DNA from: Actinomadura barringtoniae | GTDB lineage: Bacteria; Actinomycetota; Actinomycetes; Streptosporangiales; Streptosporangiaceae | Length of the DNA stretch: 64,000 nucleotides | Reading direction: 5' to 3' | Assembly (NCBI RefSeq): GCF_017573505.1 | Contig: NZ_JAGEOJ010000008.1 | Coordinates: 1-64,000, forward strand | Shown here: positions 24,101 through 33,338 of the stretch, one piece after another | Layout of the letters: each line of letters opens with the position of its first letter | How positions within the stretch are numbered: the first letter of the stretch is position 1 | Program-made: the position numbers and the translations under genes | The notes under the pieces: generated by a model | The model's input: only the letters and a program-made list of their open reading frames with translations | What the model was told of the DNA's origin: nothing | Databases searched by the model: none

Positions 24101-24655
24101 TCAGCGTTCTGCGGGGCCTTCGCGGAGGATCTGGGCGTGAGGGCCGTCGCTCAGCGGGTCGATCTTTCCGTCGCGTACGCCGGCGAGGTGGTCCTGCCAG
24201 CGTTCGCGCATGTCGGCGAGCTCCTTGCGCAGGTAGGCGTAGTACTCCATCGCCACGGCGAGGCGCTGGGCCGCCTGCCCGTCGCCGCCCACGGCGACGA
24301 TGCCCTCGTTCATGCCCTGCTCCCACAGCTTGAGCATCTGGCCGCGGTTGGTGATGGCGTCCTGCCACTCGTCGTCGCGCACCCGGAAGACGTCGCGGCG
24401 CGATCCGGGCTCGCGTTCGCGCACGGCCAGGTGAACGCGGGTCAGGTAGCGCACCGCCCCCGACACCGCGGCGGGGCTGACCTGCAGTCGCTCGGCGAGT
24501 TCGGCGGCGGTGAGCGCACCGGACTCGGTGACCATCAGCGCCATCATCACCCGGGCGGCCATGCGCGGCATGCCCGCGTCGGTCAGCAGGGACGCGAAGC
24601 GCTCGACGAAACGCGAGACGGCCTCGTCGCGAACGGGAGGGGCAAGGTCGGTCAC
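24101..24655 (-). CDS. GbsR/MarR-family transcriptional regulator
   Basis: The 184-aa protein has a winged helix-turn-helix of the GbsR/MarR type (ALTAAELAERLQVSPAAVSG then AVRYLTRVHLAVRERE, with the wing GSRRDVFRV) and a helical C-terminal half. These regulators commonly control a divergent drug-efflux ABC transporter, which matches the genes starting at 24745. The GTG start is preceded by AGGAG at 11 nt. The 89-bp divergent region has a perfect TTCAC-N6-GTGAA repeat as candidate operator. Confidence 0.85.
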   Translation of the reverse strand: MTDLAPPVRDEAVSRFVERFASLLTDAGMPRMAARVMMALMVTESGALTAAELAERLQVSPAAVSGAVRYLTRVHLAVREREPGSRRDVFRVRDDEWQDAITNRGQMLKLWEQGMNEGIVAVGGDGQAAQRLAVAMEYYAYLRKELADMRERWQDHLAGVRDGKIDPLSDGPHAQILREGPAER

Positions 24656-24708
24656 TCGGCATCATCTCCTCAGGTCAGCCGGTGTATCACTTTAACGGAT
24701 TCATTAGA

Positions 24709-24737
24709 TTCACACTTTCGTGAAACTAGTGTAGGTT
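24709..24737 (+). promoter_or_regulatory. Operator and leaderless promoter of the efflux ABC operon
   Basis: TTCAC (24709-24713) and GTGAA (24720-24724) form a perfect inverted repeat with a 6-bp spacer. TAGGTT (24732-24737) fits a -10 box ending 7 nt before the ATG at 24745, which has no Shine-Dalgarno sequence. This predicts a leaderless mRNA repressed by the divergent MarR-type protein. Confidence 0.5.
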
Positions 24738-24744
24738 ATGAAGC

Positions 24745-25698
24745 ATGAACACCGCCATCTCTGTGCGCGGCCTCGTGAAGACGTTCGGCCGCACGCGTGC
24801 GCTCGATGAGCTCGACCTCACCGTCACCACCGGGGAGGTGCACGGCTTCCTCGGCCCGAACGGCGCGGGCAAGTCGACGACCATCCGCGTCCTGCTGGGA
24901 CTCCTCCGCGCCGACGGCGGCACCGCCGAACTGCTCGGCGGCGATCCGTGGCGGCAGGCGACCGAGCTCCACAAGCGCCTGGCGTACGTGCCGGGCGACG
25001 TGACGCTCTGGCCGAACCTGACCGGCGGCGAGGTCATCGACCTGCTCGGCCGGCTGCGCGGCGGGATGAACCGCAAGCGCCGCGACGAGCTGATCGAACG
25101 GTTCGAGCTCGACCCGAAGAAGAAGGGCCGCGCCTACTCCAAGGGCAACCGGCAGAAGGTCGGCCTGATCGCCGCGCTGGCCTCCGACGTCGAGCTGCTG
25201 ATCCTGGACGAGCCCACCTCGGGCCTGGACCCCTTGATGGAGGAGGTCTTCCAGGAGTGCATCCAGGACGAGCGGCACAACGGCCGTACCGTCCTGCTCT
25301 CCAGCCACATCCTCAGCGAGGTCGAGAAGCTCTGCGAGCGCGTCACGATCATCCGCAAGGGACGCGCGGTCGAGTCGGGCACGCTCACCGAGCTGCGACA
25401 CCTGACCCGCACCTCGATCGAGGCGGTGCTGGCCAGTTCGCCGAACGGCCTGTCGAACCTGCCGGGCGTGCACGACATCGAGATCGACGGCAACAAGGTC
25501 AAGTTCGACGTGGACACCGTCAGGCTCGACGAGGCGCTGCAGCAGCTGGTGAAGTCGGGCGTCGTCACGCTCACGAGCCAGCCGCCGACGCTGGAGGAGC
25601 TGTTCCTGCGCCACTACCAGGACGACCTGGAGCCCGCCGGTGCCGGCGCGGGCGCCGGTGCAAGCAGTGCGACGAACGCCTCGGAGGGCTCGCGATGA
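24745..25698 (+). CDS. Multidrug-type ABC transporter ATP-binding protein
   Basis: The 317-aa protein is an ABC exporter ATPase of the DrrA/CcmA kind: Walker A GPNGAGKSTTIRVLLGLL, Q-loop YVPGDVTLWPNLTGGEV, signature YSKGNRQKVGLIAAL (a non-standard SKGN in place of LSGG), Walker B LLILDEPTSGLDPLM and switch LSSHILSEVE. The C-terminal ~90 residues form the regulatory tail usual in this class, ending in an Ala/Gly linker. The next gene overlaps by ATGA and encodes the membrane subunit. Regulation by the divergent MarR-type gene is likely. Confidence 0.88.
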   Translation: MNTAISVRGLVKTFGRTRALDELDLTVTTGEVHGFLGPNGAGKSTTIRVLLGLLRADGGTAELLGGDPWRQATELHKRLAYVPGDVTLWPNLTGGEVIDLLGRLRGGMNRKRRDELIERFELDPKKKGRAYSKGNRQKVGLIAALASDVELLILDEPTSGLDPLMEEVFQECIQDERHNGRTVLLSSHILSEVEKLCERVTIIRKGRAVESGTLTELRHLTRTSIEAVLASSPNGLSNLPGVHDIEIDGNKVKFDVDTVRLDEALQQLVKSGVVTLTSQPPTLEELFLRHYQDDLEPAGAGAGAGASSATNASEGSR

Positions 25699-27296
25699 GC
25701 GCGTTCACGGGCACCGGGGGCCTGGTGCGGCTGGCACTGCGCCGGGACCGGATCCTGCTGCCGGTGTGGACGGTCATCTTCCTGCTGACCGCGTCCTCCA
25801 CGGCGTCCTCGACCAAGAGCCTCTACCCCACCGTCAAGGACCGCGTGGAGCTGGCTTCCAGCACCAACGACAACACCTCGCTGGTGGCGATCTACGGCCG
25901 GGTGTACGACACGACCTCGCTCGGCGGCGCGACGCTGCTGAAGCTGATGATCCTCGGCTCGATCATGGCCGCGATCCTGTCGATCATCATCGTGGTCCGG
26001 CACACCCGTACCGAGGAGGAGAGCGGGCGGCTGGAGCTGGTCGGCTCCACCGCGATCGGCCGCCGCGCGCCGCTCACCGCCGCGCTGGTCATCATGGTCG
26101 CCACCAACCTGGTCATCGGCCTGTTCGCCGCGCTCGGGCTGGTCGGCGCCGGGCTGTCGGCAGGCGGTTCGTTCGCCTCGGGCCTCGCCTGGGCCAGCGT
26201 CGGCATCGCGTTCGGCGCGATCGCCGCGGTGGTCGCGCAGCTCACCGAGACCGGGCGCGCCGCCATCGGCTACTCCTCGGCGGTGCTCGGCGGCTTCTTC
26301 CTGGTCCGCGCGATCGGCGACACCTCCAGCGAGGACGGGCCGCGCTGGCTGTCCTGGCTGTCCCCGTTCGGCTGGGCGCAGCAGTTCCGCCCGTTCGCCG
26401 GCGACCGCTGGTGGGTCGCCCTGATCGCGCTGGCCTTCGCCGCCGTGGCCGCGGCCGGCGCGTACGTCCTGGTCGCCCGGCGCGACCTCGGCGCGGGCAT
26501 CCTGCCGGACCGGCCGGGCCGCGCGACCGCCTCGGCCTCGCTGAGCGGCCCGCTCGGGCTGGCGTGGCGGCTGAACCGCGGCGTGGTCATCGGCTGGACG
26601 ATCGCCGCGTTCGTCGGCGGGCTGCTGTTCGGCGGCATCGCCAGCAACGTCGGCGACCTGGCGGGCAGTTCACAGTCGCGCGACTTCATCACCAAGCTGG
26701 GCGGCGCCTCCGGGCTCACCGACGCCTTCCTCGGGACCGAGCTGGGCTTCGTGGGCGTGTTCTCGTCGATCCTCGGGGTGTCGGTCGCGATGCGGATGCG
26801 CACCGAGGAGACGACCGGGCGGGCCGAGCCCGTCCTGGCGACCGCGGTGAGCCGCCTGCGCTGGGCCTCCGGCTTCCTGACCGTCGCGCTCGCGGGCATC
26901 GTGCTCATCCTGCTCGCCGTCGGCCTGGGCGCGGGCCTGACGTTCGGCGGCGCGCAGCACGACGTGGGCGGCCAGGTCGGACGGCTGCTCGGGGCCGCGC
27001 TGGTCCAGATCCCGGCCGCGTGGGTCATCGTCTCGATCGTGGTCCTGGCGTTCGGGTTCGTGCCCCGGTTCGTCGTCGCGGGCTGGGCGTTCCTGGTCGC
27101 GTTCCTGCTGCTCGGCGAGCTCGGCCCGGCGTTCGACCTGCCGCAGGGCGTGATGGACGTCTCGCCGTTCGCGCACACGCCGCGGCTGCCCGGCGCTGAG
27201 ATGACCTACACGCCGATCATCTGGCTGCTGGTCGTCGCGCTCGGCCTCGGCGCGGTGGGGCTGTACGGCTTCCGCCGCCGCGACATCACCTCATAG
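25695..27296 (+). CDS. ABC exporter permease subunit (about 12 membrane helices)
   Basis: The 533-aa protein is highly hydrophobic and consists of two similar six-helix halves, the second starting near WRLNRGVVIGWTIAAFVGGL. Each half has an MRxRTEExxGRxE element (TRTEEESGRLELVGST; MRMRTEETTGRAEPVLATAV). These features match the TnrB3-like ABC-2 exporters that pair with DrrA-type ATPases for antibiotic or drug efflux. The ATGA overlap with the ATPase gene indicates coupled translation. A terminator follows. Confidence 0.85.
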   Translation: MSAFTGTGGLVRLALRRDRILLPVWTVIFLLTASSTASSTKSLYPTVKDRVELASSTNDNTSLVAIYGRVYDTTSLGGATLLKLMILGSIMAAILSIIIVVRHTRTEEESGRLELVGSTAIGRRAPLTAALVIMVATNLVIGLFAALGLVGAGLSAGGSFASGLAWASVGIAFGAIAAVVAQLTETGRAAIGYSSAVLGGFFLVRAIGDTSSEDGPRWLSWLSPFGWAQQFRPFAGDRWWVALIALAFAAVAAAGAYVLVARRDLGAGILPDRPGRATASASLSGPLGLAWRLNRGVVIGWTIAAFVGGLLFGGIASNVGDLAGSSQSRDFITKLGGASGLTDAFLGTELGFVGVFSSILGVSVAMRMRTEETTGRAEPVLATAVSRLRWASGFLTVALAGIVLILLAVGLGAGLTFGGAQHDVGGQVGRLLGAALVQIPAAWVIVSIVVLAFGFVPRFVVAGWAFLVAFLLLGELGPAFDLPQGVMDVSPFAHTPRLPGAEMTYTPIIWLLVVALGLGAVGLYGFRRRDITS

Positions 27297-27342
27297 CCCA
27301 CAGACTCCGGTGCCTACCGCCGCCGCCCTGGCACCGGAACGC

Positions 27343-27393
27343 ATGGCCCGGGCATCGCGCCCATTTCCCCCCGGAGCGCGATGCCCGGGCCAT
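27343..27393. terminator. 18-bp perfect hairpin between convergent efflux and hrpA genes
   Basis: The arms at 27343-27360 and 27376-27393 are perfectly complementary over 18 bp (core GGCCCGGGCATCGCGC) with a 15-nt loop. It sits 46 nt past the permease stop codon and can act as a bidirectional terminator. Confidence 0.85.
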
Positions 27394-27414
27394 CGCGTCT
27401 GAAGCCAAGCCCGC

Positions 27415-27477
27415 GCGAGCGCGGCCGAAGGTCTAGCCGAGGAACGAGGCTAGATCGCGAAGCGATGCAGCGCTCGC
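27415..27477. other. Predicted branched RNA/DNA structure between convergent genes
   Basis: GCGAGCGC (27415-27422) pairs with GCGCTCGC (27470-27477). Inside lie a hairpin of TCTAGCC (27432-27438) with GGCTAGA (27448-27454) and a small hairpin TCGC-GAA-GCGA (27455-27465). Three perfect nested stems in 63 nt suggest a compact three-way junction, possibly part of a structured RNA, the hrpA 3' end or a repeated palindromic element. Confidence 0.45.
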
Positions 27478-27525
27478 CAAAGCACGGTTAGGGCCGAGCC
27501 GCTAGGCGAGGGCCGTAGGCCGGGC

Positions 27526-30500
27526 TTAAAAACTAGCCAGAGCCTTGCGGATGCGCTTGTCCGAAACCGGGTAGCGGGTGCCGATCTGCTGCGCGAACAG
27601 GCTCACCCGGTACTCCTCCAGCATCCAGCGGATCTGCCGTACGGCCTCGTCGCTACGACGAGCCGGAGGCAGCCTGCGCAGCAGCTGGTCGTACTCCTGC
27701 TCCAGCACCACGGCCTGGTGGGAGAGCTGGCGGTCGCGGTTCGGGTTCTCGGGGAGCTTGTCGAGCCGCACCTGAAGCGCCCGCAGGTAGCGCGGCAGAT
27801 CGGGCAGGCGGTGCCAGCCGGTCGCCGTCACGAAGCCCTTCGGGAGCAGCCCCGCGAGCCGGTCGCGGATCTCGGTGAGCGACGGTACGAGGGTCAGGCT
27901 GGCCGTGCCGCGCACCCGGCGGTCGATCTCGTGGGACTCGGCCAGGATCCGTTCCACCTGCGTCACGATCGCGGCCGTGGTGTCGTACAGCTCGGCGCGC
28001 ACGTGGTCGAACAGCCGCGTGAAGCCCGCCTCGTCCCACGCCGGTCCCCCGACGTCGGCGATGAGCTTGTCGGCCGCCGCCGTCACGCAGTCGTCGAAGA
28101 GCGCGCCGATGGAGCCGTCGGGGTTGCTGCTGAGCGCGAGCTTGCCGCGGTTGCTGAGGTTCTTCTGGATCTGGTTGGCCGGGGACTGCACGTTCAGCAG
28201 AACGAGGCGCCGGGTGCCCAGCCACATGGCGTGGCGCTGCTCGGCCTCGGTCTCGTACATCCGCACCGCGACGGTGTCGCCCTCGTCGGTCAGTGCGGGG
28301 AACGCCTTGACGTCGTAGCCCGACTGCTTGCGCTCGTAGGTGCGCGGCAGCTCGCCGATGCTCCACTCGCGCAGGCCCTCGCGTTCGACTCCCCCGGCGG
28401 AGGCCGCCTGGGACAGCGTTCCGCGCACCTTGCCCTTGAGCTTGCGCTTCAGCGCGTCCAAGTCGGGGTCTTCGGCGAGCGTGCGCTTGCGGTCGTCCAG
28501 CACGCGGAACGTGATGTGCAGGTGGGAGGGCAGGCGGTCCAGGTCCCAGGCCTCGCGCGCGATCTGCACCCCGGCCGTGGCGGTCATGGTGGGCAGCTCG
28601 CGTTCGAGCGCGTCCAGCAGCGGTTCGGTACGGGGCGAGATGCGCTCCAGCACGCGCCGCGCGTAGTCGGGCGCCGGAACGAAGTTGACCCGCAGTTGCT
28701 TGGGCAGCGAGCGGATCAGCTCGGTCACCAGCTCGGTGCGCAGCCCCGGCACCAGCCATTCGAACCCGTCGGCCCGGACCTGGTTGAGCACCTGCACCGG
28801 GATGTGCACGGTCACGCCGTCGGCGTCGCTGCCCGGCTCGAACTGGTAGGTCAGGCGGAGCCGCAGCGGGCCCTGCTGCCACACGTCGGGGTAGTCGGCC
28901 TCGCTGACGTCGTCGGCGCTCTCGTTGATGAGCATCGACTTCTCGAAGTTCAGCAGGTCGGGCTCGGTGTGGCGGGCCTTCTTCCACCAGCCGTCGAAGT
29001 GGCGGCCCGACACGACGTCGTCGGGCACCCGCTCGTCGTAGAACTCGAACAGCGTCTCGTCGTCGACGAGGATGTCGCGGCGCCGCGCCCGGTGCTCCAG
29101 CTCCTCGACCTCGTCCAGCAGGTCGCGGTTCTCCTTGAAGAAGCGGTGGTGGGTCTCCCAGTCGCCCTCGACCAGCGCGTGCCGGATGAACAGCTCGCGG
29201 GCCAGCTCGGGGTCGATGCCGCCGTAGTTGACGTTGCGCTGCGCGACGATCGGCACGCCGTAGAGCGTGACCTTCTCGTACGCCATGACGGCGGCCTGCT
29301 TCTTGGACCAGTGCGGCTCGCTGTAGGAGCGTTTGACCAGGTGATCGGCGAGCGGCTCGATCCACTCGGGCTCGATCCTGGCGTTGATGCGGCCCCACAG
29401 CCGGGACGTCTCGACCAGCTCGGCGGCCATCACCCAGCGGGGCGGCTTCTTGAACAGCGCCGAGCCGGGGAAGACTGCGAACTTGGCGCCGCGTGCGCCG
29501 AGGTATTCCACGCCGCGCCGGCGCGGGTTCGCGTCCTTCTTCCCCGCGTCCTTCTTCTCGGACTTGTCGGTGTCCATGAGCCCGATGTGCGACAGCAGTC
29601 CCGACAGCAGCGAGAGGTGCACGCGGTCGGGCTCGGCGTCGGTGCTGCCGGGGGCCACGCCGAGCGTCTTGGCGACCTGCCGCAGTTGCGAGTGCAGGTC
29701 CTGCCATTCGCGTACGCGCAGGAAATGCAGGAACTCGTTCTTGCACATCCGGCGGAACTGGCTGCCCGACAGCTCGCGCTGCTTCTCGCGCAGGTAGTTC
29801 CACAGGTTGAGGTAGGCGAGGAAGTCGGAGGTGGGGTCGGCGAAGCGGGCGTGCTTCTCGTCGGCCGCCTGCTGGTGATCGGCAGGGCGTTCGCGCGGGT
29901 CCTGGATGGACAGCGCGGCGGCGATGATCAGCACCTCGCGTACGCAGCCGTTCTTCTCCGCCTCCAGGACCATCCGGCCCAGGCGCGGGTCGACCGGCAG
30001 CTGGGCGAGGCGGCGGCCGAGCTCGGTGAGGCGCTTGCGCGGGTCCTGCTCGGCCGGGTCGATCGCGCCGAGCTCGTGCAGCAAGTCGACGCCCGCCTTG
30101 ACGTTGCGGCGGTCCGGCGGCTCGACGAACGGGAACGCGGCGATGTCGCCGAGGCCGAGCGAGGTCATCTGCAGGATGACCGAGGCGAGGTTGGTGCGCA
30201 GGATCTCGGGGTCGGTGAACTCGGGCCGGGACTCGAAGTCCTCCTCCGAGTAGAGCCGGATGCACACGCCCTCCGAGACGCGGCCGCAGCGGCCCTTGCG
30301 CTGGTTGGCGGACGCCTGCGAGACGGGCTCGATCGGCAGCCGCTGCACCTTGAGGCGGGTGCTGTAGCGGGAGATGCGGGCGGTGCCGGGGTCGATGACG
30401 TACTTGATGCCCGGAACGGTCAGCGAGGTCTCGGCGACGTTGGTGGCCAGCACGATCCGGCGGCCCCGGTGCGGCTGGAAGACGCGGTGCTGCTCGGCGG

Positions 30501-31542
30501 CCGACAGGCGCGCGTAGAGGGGCAGCACCTCGGTCGTTCCGCCGCGACGGCCCTGGAAGTGCTTCTGCAGGGCGTCGGCGGTGTCGCGGATCTCCCGTTC
30601 ACCGCTGAGGAAGACCAGCACGTCCCCGGGCGCCTCGAGCGCCAGCTCGTCGACCGCGTCCAGGATCGCCTGGACCTGGTCGCGGTCCGGGTCGGCCTCG
30701 GGGTCCTCCGGGTCGACGACCGGCCGGTAGCGCACCTCGACCGGGTACGTACGTCCGGAGACCTCGACGATCGGAGCGTTCCCGCTCTGCCCATCGGGGG
30801 ACGATCCCCCGAACCCCCTGAAATGCTCGGAGAACCGCTCGGGGTCGATGGTCGCCGAGGTGATGATCACCTTGAGGTCGGGGCGGCGGGGCAGGATCTC
30901 CCTGAGATAGCCCAGCAGGAAGTCGATGTTGAGGCTGCGCTCGTGCGCCTCGTCGATGATCAGCGTGTCGTACTGCCTTAGCAGCCGGTCGGTCTGGATC
31001 TCGGCGAGCAGGATGCCGTCGGTCATCAGCTTAACGAGCGTGTCGTCGCTGGAGTGGTCGGTGAAGCGGACCTTGTAGCCGACCGCCTGGCCGACCTCGG
31101 TCTTCAGCTCCTCGGCGATCCGGTCGGCGACCGTGCGGGCGGCCAGCCGGCGCGGCTGGGTGTGCCCGATCGACCCGGCGACCCCGCGCCCGAGCTCCAG
31201 GCAGATCTTGGGCAGCTGGGTGGTCTTGCCCGAGCCGGTCTCGCCCGCGACGATCACGACCTGGTGGTCGCGGATCGCGGCCAGGATGTCCTCGCGCTTC
31301 TGGCTGACCGGAAGCTCGGCCGGATAGGTGATCTTCGGCACGGCGGCGCGCCGCCCGGCGATCCGGCGCTCGGCCGCCTCGACGTCGGCGGCGATCTCGC
31401 CAGTGATCTTGTCCCGCCGGCGGGCGTCCCGCATCTTCTGGATGCCGTCGATACGGCGGCGGAGCCGATGCTGATCACGCAGCATCAGCTCGGGCAGGCG
31501 CGCGCGCAGGTCGGCGAGCGGCGATTTCACTGGCGTCCTCAT
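27526..31542 (-). CDS. hrpA: ATP-dependent RNA helicase HrpA (DEAH family)
   Basis: The 1338-aa protein is a full-length HrpA. Motif I is AGETGSGKTTQLPKICLELG, motif II IIDEAHERSLN, motif III ITSATIDPERFSEHF, motif V near VLATNVAETSLTVPGIKYVI and motif VI QRKGRCGRV. Then come the winged-helix/ratchet and OB regions of the DEAH/RHA group and a long bacterial-specific C-terminal domain. HrpA unwinds RNA; in E. coli it resolves stalled or collided ribosomes and has been linked to fimbrial mRNA processing. It stands alone, ending against the efflux operon. A GTG 12 nt inside (VKSPLADL) is an alternative start. Confidence 0.95.
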   Translation of the reverse strand: MRTPVKSPLADLRARLPELMLRDQHRLRRRIDGIQKMRDARRRDKITGEIAADVEAAERRIAGRRAAVPKITYPAELPVSQKREDILAAIRDHQVVIVAGETGSGKTTQLPKICLELGRGVAGSIGHTQPRRLAARTVADRIAEELKTEVGQAVGYKVRFTDHSSDDTLVKLMTDGILLAEIQTDRLLRQYDTLIIDEAHERSLNIDFLLGYLREILPRRPDLKVIITSATIDPERFSEHFRGFGGSSPDGQSGNAPIVEVSGRTYPVEVRYRPVVDPEDPEADPDRDQVQAILDAVDELALEAPGDVLVFLSGEREIRDTADALQKHFQGRRGGTTEVLPLYARLSAAEQHRVFQPHRGRRIVLATNVAETSLTVPGIKYVIDPGTARISRYSTRLKVQRLPIEPVSQASANQRKGRCGRVSEGVCIRLYSEEDFESRPEFTDPEILRTNLASVILQMTSLGLGDIAAFPFVEPPDRRNVKAGVDLLHELGAIDPAEQDPRKRLTELGRRLAQLPVDPRLGRMVLEAEKNGCVREVLIIAAALSIQDPRERPADHQQAADEKHARFADPTSDFLAYLNLWNYLREKQRELSGSQFRRMCKNEFLHFLRVREWQDLHSQLRQVAKTLGVAPGSTDAEPDRVHLSLLSGLLSHIGLMDTDKSEKKDAGKKDANPRRRGVEYLGARGAKFAVFPGSALFKKPPRWVMAAELVETSRLWGRINARIEPEWIEPLADHLVKRSYSEPHWSKKQAAVMAYEKVTLYGVPIVAQRNVNYGGIDPELARELFIRHALVEGDWETHHRFFKENRDLLDEVEELEHRARRRDILVDDETLFEFYDERVPDDVVSGRHFDGWWKKARHTEPDLLNFEKSMLINESADDVSEADYPDVWQQGPLRLRLTYQFEPGSDADGVTVHIPVQVLNQVRADGFEWLVPGLRTELVTELIRSLPKQLRVNFVPAPDYARRVLERISPRTEPLLDALERELPTMTATAGVQIAREAWDLDRLPSHLHITFRVLDDRKRTLAEDPDLDALKRKLKGKVRGTLSQAASAGGVEREGLREWSIGELPRTYERKQSGYDVKAFPALTDEGDTVAVRMYETEAEQRHAMWLGTRRLVLLNVQSPANQIQKNLSNRGKLALSSNPDGSIGALFDDCVTAAADKLIADVGGPAWDEAGFTRLFDHVRAELYDTTAAIVTQVERILAESHEIDRRVRGTASLTLVPSLTEIRDRLAGLLPKGFVTATGWHRLPDLPRYLRALQVRLDKLPENPNRDRQLSHQAVVLEQEYDQLLRRLPPARRSDEAVRQIRWMLEEYRVSLFAQQIGTRYPVSDKRIRKALASF

Positions 31543-31894
31543 ACAGTCGCTAAGAATAGGGTTCCGGGGTGACGGGCCTGGTCGTCGCCCGGTGGTCGGG
31601 CAGCGGTCAGCCGGTGATCATCCGGCACGATCTCCCCAACCTTCGAACCGTAGCCGCCGCCCTCCGCCGTAAGCGATCCATTTTTTACCCGGCGGTTCGC
31701 CCAGGTCCCCGGCCACGGGAGCCACGTCGCCCCTCCGTGCAACATCCCAGTCCCGCTGGGCATTTCCGCCCCCGCCGACATCCCGTGACGGCCCCGGTAC
31801 GCAGCGCCCCAGGCCTTACTGACCCGCTGGTCACAGCGGTGATGGCGGCAAAGGGTCTCCCGGAACCCGATCTCATCAACCATCATGGGCGACC
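31543..31894. other. Divergent intergenic region between hrpA and the kinase gene
   Basis: The 352 nt hold no supported gene. A T6 run near 31680 and generally C-rich plus-strand sequence are the only notable features. Promoters for both genes must lie here, but no convincing -35/-10 pair is evident. Confidence 0.4.
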
Positions 31895-33334
31895 ATGGAG
31901 ACTCCCCCCGCCGCAGGTCGCTACCGGATCGACCGGATGCTCGGCACGGGCGGGTTCGCCACGGTCTGGCTGGGCCACGACGACGAGCTCGACTCACCGG
32001 TCGCGATCAAGATCCTGGCCGACCACTGGGCGCAGCGCTCGGACGTGCGCGAACGGTTCGTGCAGGAGGCCCGGCTGCTCCGCCAGGTCGACTCCCACCA
32101 GCTCGTCCAGGTGTTCGACATCGGCGAGCTGGACGACGGCCGCCCGTACTTCGTGATGAGCTACGCCGACCGGGGCACGCTGGAGGAGCGCCTGGCGGCG
32201 GGGCCGCTGCCGCTGAGCGAGGCGCTCGGCGCGGCACAGGCCATCGCGCGCGGCGTCCAGGCCCTGCACAGCCGCGACATCGTGCACCGCGACCTGAAGC
32301 CGTCGAACGTGCTGATCCGTTCCACCGCCGGGGGCGAGCGGTTCATGATCTCCGACCTGGGCATCGCCCGGACCGGCGACCGCATCTCCAGCCTGACGAT
32401 GCCCGCCGGGTCACCCGGCTACATGGCGCCCGAGCAGGCCCAGATCGACGGCGCCCCGGACGCGCGGGCGGACGTGTTCGGGCTCGGCGCCCTGACGTAC
32501 CACATGCTCACCGGCGAGCCGCCCGGCACGCCCGCGCGGCCGCCCAGCGAGCTGCAGAACACCGTTCCGCACACCATCGACGCGGTCGTGCTGCGGGCGC
32601 TGGACCAGGACCGGGAACGCCGCTGGCCGACGGCCTCGGAGTTCGCCGGGGCGCTGTCGCAGACGCTCGGCCGCACCGACACCGACCCGGTGTTCCCGCC
32701 GGCCAAGCCGACGGTGTCCGACCAGAAGGCGAGCGGCAAGCGCCGCCGCAAGGTCTGGCTGTACGCGGGGGCGGGCGTCGCCGTGCTCGCGCTCGCCGGC
32801 GGCGGCACCGCCATGGCCCTGCAGGGCGGCGACGACGGCGCGAACGGCATCCCGGCCAACGGCGACCCGCACGGGCGGCTGCTGCGCACCAACACCGACA
32901 TCCCGAAGAAGTACCGCTCCCTCATCATCGAGGCGGGCAGCTGGTGCGACCAGAAGGGCATGAGCCCGGCCCTCATCGCCGCCATGCTCAAGGCCGAGAG
33001 CGGCTTCAACCCCACCCTGGCCGACCCGCAGAAGGACGAGTACGGGATCGCCCGGTGGACCCCCAAGATCCTGGTCTTCTGGCAGCCCGGCGGCCTCAAC
33101 AACCCCGAGCCGACGCCCGCCCAGATCACGCCGGAGCTGTCGATTCCGGCGATGGGCAGGTACATGTGCTACTGGGGCAAGGACCTCAAGGGTGTCCCCG
33201 GTGACCCGGCCCTCAACCTCGCGGCCACCTACCGGAGCTCGTCGAAGAAGGTCGTGCAGGCCCACGGCGTTCCGGCCAAGTGGAAGGCCTACACCGACAA
33301 GGTCCACCAGTACATCGAGGACTACCAGCCTTGA
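31895..33334 (+). CDS. Ser/Thr protein kinase fused to an extracellular lytic-transglycosylase-like domain
   Basis: The 479-aa protein starts with a Hanks-type kinase: Gly loop LGTGGFATV (16-24), Lys39, HRDLKPSN (131-138), DLG in place of DFG (154-156) and APE (178-180). A basic stretch and one membrane helix (about 287-308) follow. The outer domain (about 335-475) looks like an SLT/goose-lysozyme-type fold, with catalytic-type Glu368 in LKAESGFNP, YGIARWTP in place of GLMQ, and Cys351/Cys425. Most actinomycete kinases of this layout carry PASTA repeats there. The fusion suggests a receptor that binds or cuts peptidoglycan and signals inward. Catalysis by the outer domain is uncertain. It ends 4 nt before a convergent gene. 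Confidence 0.85.
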   Translation: METPPAAGRYRIDRMLGTGGFATVWLGHDDELDSPVAIKILADHWAQRSDVRERFVQEARLLRQVDSHQLVQVFDIGELDDGRPYFVMSYADRGTLEERLAAGPLPLSEALGAAQAIARGVQALHSRDIVHRDLKPSNVLIRSTAGGERFMISDLGIARTGDRISSLTMPAGSPGYMAPEQAQIDGAPDARADVFGLGALTYHMLTGEPPGTPARPPSELQNTVPHTIDAVVLRALDQDRERRWPTASEFAGALSQTLGRTDTDPVFPPAKPTVSDQKASGKRRRKVWLYAGAGVAVLALAGGGTAMALQGGDDGANGIPANGDPHGRLLRTNTDIPKKYRSLIIEAGSWCDQKGMSPALIAAMLKAESGFNPTLADPQKDEYGIARWTPKILVFWQPGGLNNPEPTPAQITPELSIPAMGRYMCYWGKDLKGVPGDPALNLAATYRSSSKKVVQAHGVPAKWKAYTDKVHQYIEDYQP

Positions 33335-33338
33335 GGCC

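Noticed and set aside
27718..30981. Very long plus-strand open frame (over 1000 codons) opposite hrpA
   Set aside because: It is antisense to the unmistakable HrpA coding sequence. In this GC-rich DNA the complementary frame lacks stops by codon bias, and its translation has no recognisable domain.
31569..31890. Possible gene upstream of the Ser/Thr kinase
   Set aside because: Open frames here run into the kinase in the wrong phase, lack ribosome binding sites and have no domain.
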